Shown one piece after another: positions 14,826 to 17,984 of a stretch of 17,984 nucleotides of DNA. This stretch comes from DASULK01 sp036381835 (lineage in GTDB: Bacteria > Actinomycetota > Actinomycetes > Mycobacteriales > Micromonosporaceae). The stretch lies in NCBI GenBank assembly GCA_036381835.1, contig DASVCA010000227.1:1-17984 (forward strand), in the 5' to 3' direction. A program made the position numbers and the translations under genes. The notes under the pieces were generated by a model. The model ran no database searches. It was not told the origin of the DNA and saw nothing but the letters and a program-made list of their open reading frames with translations. Each line of letters starts with the position of its first letter. Positions within the stretch are counted from its first letter, which is position 1.

Positions 14826-14875
14826 GGCAACCTGTGCTGTCTCGTGTCATCCGACACGCGGCTGTGCAGGTTGCC
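14826..14875. repeat. Two-tier symmetric stem-loop
   Basis: An outer perfect stem GGCAACCTG (14826-14834) with CAGGTTGCC (14867-14875) and an inner perfect stem CGTGTC-ATCC-GACACG (14843-14858) are separated by 8 nt on each side. Function unknown. Confidence 0.7.
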
Positions 14876-14954
14876 CGCTCTCGTGTCGTGTTGGTTAACA
14901 AGCGGTCCCACTGCGCTTGCTGCCCCTCTGCTGCCTCGACCAGACGACCTCTTG

Positions 14955-15009
14955 ATAAGAAGAAGACCGAAACGGGCTGGTAGGGGCGCTGCATCCCTGC
15001 TCAGCCCGT
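14955..15009 (-). terminator. Rho-independent-like terminator on the minus strand
   Basis: Read on the minus strand, ACGGGCTG (from 15009) pairs with CAGCCCGT (ending 14972), with an inner AGGG/CCCT pairing, and is followed by the T-rich TTTCGGTCTTCTTCTTATC. This is the best terminator in the window. It faces the Nudix operon and would end a transcript running through the hairpin at 15134-15206. Confidence 0.6.
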
Positions 15010-15133
15010 CTGTCCATGTGGGCGGCGTCGACGTTTCCTTCAATCGGTTGAGTTCTCAAAAGCAGACGGATCGGCTGTATAGCTCTTTCCTGGCGGTTCA
15101 AGCGGATCTCCTCGTCGGGCAGTCGTAGACCGT

Positions 15134-15206
15134 CCAGCCGACCCGGCCCGGGACAAGGTGGAGCGCCCTACGGACGTACGACCTTGGCCCGGGACGGGGC
15201 GGCTGG
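15134..15206 (-). repeat. Conserved-loop hairpin element, right copy
   Basis: A stem of about 23 pairs with three single mismatches: outer CCAGCCG (15134-15140) with CGGCTGG (15200-15206), middle CCCG/CGGG-type pairs, CCCGGG (15147-15152) with CCCGGG (15088 offset, 15188-15193), and the invariant CAAGGT/ACCTTG closing pair (15154-15159, 15181-15186). Read on the minus strand, its 33-nt top matches 2573-2605 with one difference (T for C in the apical loop). The lower stem sequence is different from the left copy yet paired. It lies about 230 nt past the Nudix stop on the operon's coding strand. Confidence 0.7.
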
Positions 15207-15378
15207 TAGCCCTTGCGGTGCCCGACGAGGGGAGCCGCCGGCTCCTGGGGATCTCCGAGGAGGGCCGGGGGTCTGGGGGCGGAGCCCCCAGGATCAACCA
15301 GCCCGCATGGTGCGGCGCGCCGCGGCGCGCGATGCCGGCCGGTGGGCCGCCAGCAGCGCAGCCGCGAGCGCGCGCGGT

Positions 15379-15398
15379 GCGCCGCGCTTGCGCGGCGC
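15379..15398 (-). terminator. GC hairpin after the Nudix gene
   Basis: A perfect 8-bp stem GCGCCGCG-CTTG-CGCGGCGC lies 38 nt past the stop codon, without a T tract. It may be a weak terminator or an mRNA 3' stabiliser, since a stronger terminator lies further on at 14955-15009. Confidence 0.45.
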
Positions 15399-15435
15399 CT
15401 TGATCCTGTAGAGAACGATTCGGCAGTACGACCGA

Positions 15436-15870
15436 TCAGGCTGCGTCGAGGAGGTGCACGCCGTCGTGGTGGCGGATGACGGGGGCGGGTTCGTGGCGTA
15501 GGGCGTCGAGGATGCGGGCGGTGAAGGTTTCGTTCATTTCGGCGGTGACCCGTTCGATTGGCCACCAGTCGACGGCGGCGGTTTCTTCGGTCGGGCTGGG
15601 TGTGCCGCCGGTGAGTTCGGCGCGGAAGACCAGGGCGACGACACCGAGTCGCATGTTCTTGTAGACGCCGGTGAGCCGTACCGGTTCGACGTCGAGGCCG
15701 GTTTCTTCTTTGACTTCGCGGCGCATGCCTTCTTCGATGGGTTCGTCGAGTTCGAGGATGCCGCCGGGGATCTGCCATGCGCCGTTGTCGCGGCGTTGGA
15801 TGACCAGCACTCGGCCGGTGTTGTCGGTGATGACGGCGGCGACGCTGACGGAATGGCGTGGTTGGCTCAT
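15436..15870 (-). CDS. Nudix hydrolase, Pif-like (pSAM2 immunity factor type)
   Basis: 144 residues from ATG 15870, overlapping the PP2C stop as ATGA. The Nudix box is complete at residues 37-59: G37, E43, R51-E52, E55-E56, G58 (GILELDEPIEEGMRREVKEE plus TGL). Strands before it (VSVAAVITDNTGRVLVIQRR) complete the fold. In pSAM2 the Nudix protein Pif blocks redundant transfer between cells that both carry the element, and it is encoded in the same regulatory block as korSA and pra. The same role is inferred here from context. General Nudix activity on a nucleoside diphosphate derivative cannot be excluded. It is the last gene of a coupled three-gene operon. Confidence 0.85.
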   Translation of the reverse strand: MSQPRHSVSVAAVITDNTGRVLVIQRRDNGAWQIPGGILELDEPIEEGMRREVKEETGLDVEPVRLTGVYKNMRLGVVALVFRAELTGGTPSPTEETAAVDWWPIERVTAEMNETFTARILDALRHEPAPVIRHHDGVHLLDAA

Positions 15871-16694
15871 CGTGGCTCCTCGAACAGGCAGAGGGCGGCG
15901 GTGGCGTCGTCGTGGCGTTTGTAGCGGGGGTGTTCGTGCCGGTCGGGGTCGGTGTTTTCGGCGTGGCGGACGCGGCGGATGAGTTCGTGTGGGCCGTGGT
16001 CGGTGAGTAGGTCGAGCAGCCCGTTCCAGGTCATGAGCTGGTAGTCGGTGACGGCGCAGGATGTGCCGTCGGTGAGGAGGGCGGCGCGGCGTATCCGGTC
16101 GGGTCCGGTCAGGGGGAGGCTGCCGGTGACGGCTTGGTGTGCGGCTTCGGGGTCGGCTGCGGCGATCCAGTAGCCGCGGGGCTGGTTGGTGAGTTGGTAC
16201 TTGCGTCGGGTCAACTCCCGCCGGTGCTCGCTGCCGGTGCCGGGTGTGAGTGCTTGGCGGCGCAGCTCGGCGACGGCGTTGCGGAACCGGTGGTCGGTCT
16301 GTGCCCGCACCTGGTCGCCGTTGTCGGTGATGAGGAAGGCGTCGGCGAGGATGAGGTAGTCGAGCCGGTTACCGGTGTCACGGATGAGGCAGGCGGTGGC
16401 GGCGGGTGTCGCCGGGTTGTCCAGGTCGCATCGGCCGTCGTGGTCGGCGCGCACGCGGCGGATCGCCTCGGCCAGGATTGTGGGCAGAGGTTCGCCGGGG
16501 CTTGCTGCGGCTGCCTCGGTCAGGCGGGTGGTGAGCCGTTGCACGTACCAGGCGGGGCTGTGCACACATCCGGTTTCGATGCCGGCTGGTGCGGTCACGC
16601 CGTCGAGGATGCCGACGAGTGGCCCGGCCCGGAAGGCGTTGTCCTCGTTCTCGGCACGCCCCGGCGCGGGTTCGGTGGCCAGCTGCACGCGCAT
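15867..16694 (-). CDS. PP2C-type protein phosphatase of the right module
   Basis: 275 residues from ATG 16694, which overlaps the GntR stop (TGATG). Metal-ligand aspartates are present as in its paralogue at 1302-2108: NED (D18), GILDGVTA (D31), a late LLTDGTS and HDDATA (D262, D263). Positions 18 and 31 are identical in both proteins. It also shares ETGCVHSPAWYVQRL (paralogue: DTGCMHGVAWYAAKL), the CDL(D/T)xPxTPxA block and NQPRGYWIAAADPEAAHQAV. It is sandwiched between regulator and Nudix protein with overlapping codons on both sides, so equal and coupled expression is expected. The substrate is unknown; the GntR protein or the Nudix protein are obvious candidates. Confidence 0.78.
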   Translation of the reverse strand: MRVQLATEPAPGRAENEDNAFRAGPLVGILDGVTAPAGIETGCVHSPAWYVQRLTTRLTEAAAASPGEPLPTILAEAIRRVRADHDGRCDLDNPATPAATACLIRDTGNRLDYLILADAFLITDNGDQVRAQTDHRFRNAVAELRRQALTPGTGSEHRRELTRRKYQLTNQPRGYWIAAADPEAAHQAVTGSLPLTGPDRIRRAALLTDGTSCAVTDYQLMTWNGLLDLLTDHGPHELIRRVRHAENTDPDRHEHPRYKRHDDATAALCLFEEPR

Positions 16695-17476
16695 CACTGT
16701 GTTGCCTTCGGTGTGGGCTGGTCGGTCCAGCCGTAACGCAGGGTCCACAGGTGGCCGGGCATGACGTGGATGCACACCTCGATGGGGCGGTCTTGGGCGG
16801 TGTAGGCCGTGTGCCAGATCTCGAAGACCGGCTGCGTGGCCTCCAGGTCGAGGGTGCGTCGTTCGGCCTCGGTGGGCATGCGGACGGTGACGTCTTCGGT
16901 GAACCGGACCGGGCCGTGCCCGAGTTCTGCCAGCCGGCCGTAGGAGCCTCCGGTGCCGGCATCGGGTTGCAGCAGCGGGGGGCAGTTCTTCGTCAGCGAC
17001 CACGGCAGGTACGAATCGGCGATCTGCGTGGGTTCGTCGTTGGCGTACATGACCCGGCCACGCAGCAACGTCGCCTCGCCTTTGCGTAGCCGCAGCGCTT
17101 TGGCCACCGCCTCCGGTGGGGTCACCCGGCCGATCTGGCGGTACTCGGTGCGTGGCTTGAGGCTGAGTTTGCGTACCTCGACCTCGGCCGCGCCGGTGCC
17201 CTCGTCCCGCGCGCCATAGCGGGCCTGGGCGTCGCGGTGGATGCGGGGAAGCGAGCGGACGACTGTGCCGGTCCCTCGTCGCACCCGCACATCACCAGAT
17301 GCGCGCAGCAGCCCGATGGCGCGGTTGATCGTCACCCGCGATACCCCGAGTTCCTCGGCCAGCCGGTCCTCACTCGGTAGCGCCGAGCCGGGGCGGTAGG
17401 TGCCGTCCTGGATGCGATCGCGGAGCAGTTCGGCGATCTGTACGTACTGAGACTTCGGTGCCTCGATCATCGCCAT
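16694..17476 (-). CDS. GntR-family (HutC/UTRA) repressor, KorSA-like
   Basis: 260 residues from ATG 17476 (AGGGGA 6 nt upstream; ATG 17470 is an alternative). Residues about 8-75 are a winged helix typical of GntR: QIAELLRDRIQDGTYRPGSA, LPSEDRLAEELGVSRVTINR, RRGTGTVV. Residues about 95-250 are a UTRA ligand domain (LLRGRVMYANDEPTQIADSY; EDVTVRMPTEAERRTLDLEA). In pSAM2 KorSA, a GntR protein, represses pra and itself to keep the element integrated. The same divergent arrangement with pra is seen here, with palindromes at both promoters. The ligand that relieves repression is not known. Confidence 0.85.
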   Translation of the reverse strand: MAMIEAPKSQYVQIAELLRDRIQDGTYRPGSALPSEDRLAEELGVSRVTINRAIGLLRASGDVRVRRGTGTVVRSLPRIHRDAQARYGARDEGTGAAEVEVRKLSLKPRTEYRQIGRVTPPEAVAKALRLRKGEATLLRGRVMYANDEPTQIADSYLPWSLTKNCPPLLQPDAGTGGSYGRLAELGHGPVRFTEDVTVRMPTEAERRTLDLEATQPVFEIWHTAYTAQDRPIEVCIHVMPGHLWTLRYGWTDQPTPKATQ

Positions 17477-17672
17477 CGCGTATCCCCTGCTCGTACGACG
17501 TCTTACCGGCAGGGTACTCCTGCCCGGTCGGCTTCTCCTTCACCAACCGCCAACACAGACGTATTACGTCTTGCCTCTATGTCCATCACTCTCTACCCTC
17601 GTGCCGTAAGACGTACTACGTCTGATGGATCGGTGAGAGGCACCGACCAACGACCAGCAGGAGGTCAGGGCG
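17477..17672. promoter_or_regulatory. korSA-like / pra divergent promoter region with three operators
   Basis: Two perfect 15-bp palindromes AGACGTANTACGTCT lie at 17557-17571 and 17609-17623, with a degenerate copy at 17489-17503 (10 of 15 positions match on the minus strand). The pra promoter is read as TTGCCT (17571-17576), a 17-nt spacer and TACCCT (17594-17599), so the first operator touches the -35 box and the second covers the expected start of transcription. On the minus strand another TACCCT (17511-17516) is a -10 candidate for the GntR gene, with the degenerate operator just downstream. This suggests strong repression of pra and weaker autoregulation. Confidence 0.75.
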
Positions 17673-17984
17673 ATGGTCCCGAGCACGATCAAGGTTCCGG
17701 TTCCGTTCGAGTTCGTGTTCCCGCACGGCGCGTTGGGCCTGCGGGTGGAGCCGGTGACGGACTTCGACAAGCGCGGGCAGGGCGATGACCAGGCGCGTGA
17801 CAAGGCTACGGGTGAGCGGCTGTGGCAGGTGGTGGTGATGGACCTGGACCCGGAGGCGGGCAAGTTCGGCGGGTCGACGGAGGTGAAGGTGAAGATCGCC
17901 GCCCCGCATCAGCCGGTGTTGCCGCCGTCGGCGGTGCCGGGCTACCCGCCGGCGGTCGAGTTCACCGACCTGACGTTGACGCCG
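17673..17984 (+). CDS. Pra-like activator of element replication, integration and excision, partial
   Basis: The first 104 codons are present and the frame is open at the window end. ATG start with GGAGG 8 nt upstream. The protein opens MVPSTIKVPVPFEFVFPHGA, continues with VEPVTDFDKR, TGERLWQVVVMDLDPEAGKF and VKVKIAAPHQPVLPPS, and PAVEFTDLTLTP follows. This order (FPHG, a V.PV.DF segment, TG..LW.V.V.D.DPEA, a VKIAA strand) is the pattern of Pra proteins, which in pSAM2 switch on replication, integration and excision genes. Replication and transfer genes should follow to the right. Controlled by the divergent GntR regulator. Confidence 0.8.
   Translation, partial: MVPSTIKVPVPFEFVFPHGALGLRVEPVTDFDKRGQGDDQARDKATGERLWQVVVMDLDPEAGKFGGSTEVKVKIAAPHQPVLPPSAVPGYPPAVEFTDLTLTP

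Larger units (their letters stand above)
14632..15435. other. Hairpin-rich noncoding stretch before the Nudix operon end
   Basis: About 800 nt with no supportable gene; open frames have unusual composition, no ribosome sites and no recognisable product. It contains a tandem 19-bp repeat, a two-tier stem-loop (14826-14875), a minus-strand terminator (14955-15009), the second conserved-loop hairpin, an 8-bp hairpin CTGGGGGC-GGA-GCCCCCAG (15273-15291) of a type common in actinomycete intergenic DNA, and the hairpin after the Nudix gene. An 5-bp palindrome TTGAG-TT-CTCAA lies at 15048-15059. Confidence 0.6.
14583..17984. mobile_element. Second AICE-like module, end of the element not located
   Basis: The GntR/KorSA-like, PP2C, Nudix/Pif-like and Pra genes are the regulatory block of a pSAM2-like element. 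The left boundary is uncertain. No tRNA or tRNA fragment was found between rnpB and the operon. The junction probably lies in the noncoding stretch 14583-15435. Compared with the left module the transcription direction is inverted. Confidence 0.5.

Noticed and set aside
15080..15115. GGTTCAAG as part of a tRNA T arm near the right module boundary
   Set aside because: The flanking bases do not pair as a T stem and no anticodon arm is present.
14738..15128. Possible small genes on either strand
   Set aside because: No ribosome sites, and the segment is dominated by hairpins and a minus-strand terminator.

Overview
The window has high GC with TTG/GTG starts and looks like a Micromonosporaceae actinomycete (Micromonospora or Salinispora type). 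This is inferred from codon use, from the actinobacterial gene order Nif3 / zinc-ribbon protein / RNase H-phosphatase / rnpB, and from pSAM2-like integrative element genes. No named genome was identified.

Layout. (1) Positions 1 to about 4757 are the right end of an integrated element of the actinomycete integrative and conjugative (AICE, pSAM2-like) kind. It holds a truncated small Pra-like protein gene (-), a divergent promoter region, a helix-turn-helix (HTH) regulator translationally coupled to a PP2C-type phosphatase, a GC-rich hairpin-filled noncoding stretch, a lower-GC cargo gene for a C-terminally membrane-anchored protein, and a truncated 3' half of a tRNA-Val gene that reads as the distal attachment site. 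(2) Positions 4758 to about 6280 are a sparse transition zone with a doubtful small membrane ORF, a membrane-anchored secreted protein and a frameshifted gene remnant. (3) Positions 6282 to 14582 are chromosomal core: DedA membrane protein, small hypothetical, RtcB RNA ligase, archease, a TTG-initiated small protein, DUF3040 protein, Nif3-like protein, C4 zinc-ribbon coiled-coil protein, bifunctional RNase H/acid phosphatase, TauE/SafE permease and the RNase P RNA. (4) From just after rnpB to the window end is a second, differently organised AICE-like module: about 850 nt of hairpin-rich noncoding DNA, then a coupled operon on the minus strand (GntR regulator like KorSA, PP2C-type phosphatase, Nudix protein like pSAM2 Pif), and a divergent pra homologue running off the end.

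How it works together. In the right module the GntR protein probably represses both itself and pra through three operator-like sequences, two of them perfect 15-bp palindromes that bracket the pra promoter. PP2C-type proteins of one family sit directly after the regulator in both modules, which suggests a shared signalling unit. Downstream of each PP2C gene or operon, on its coding strand, lies a hairpin with an almost invariant 33-nt top (one difference) but a different GC-rich lower stem that pairs in both copies. This covarying two-copy element is the strongest candidate for an undescribed function in the window: a structured RNA, or a cis-acting DNA site for replication or transfer.
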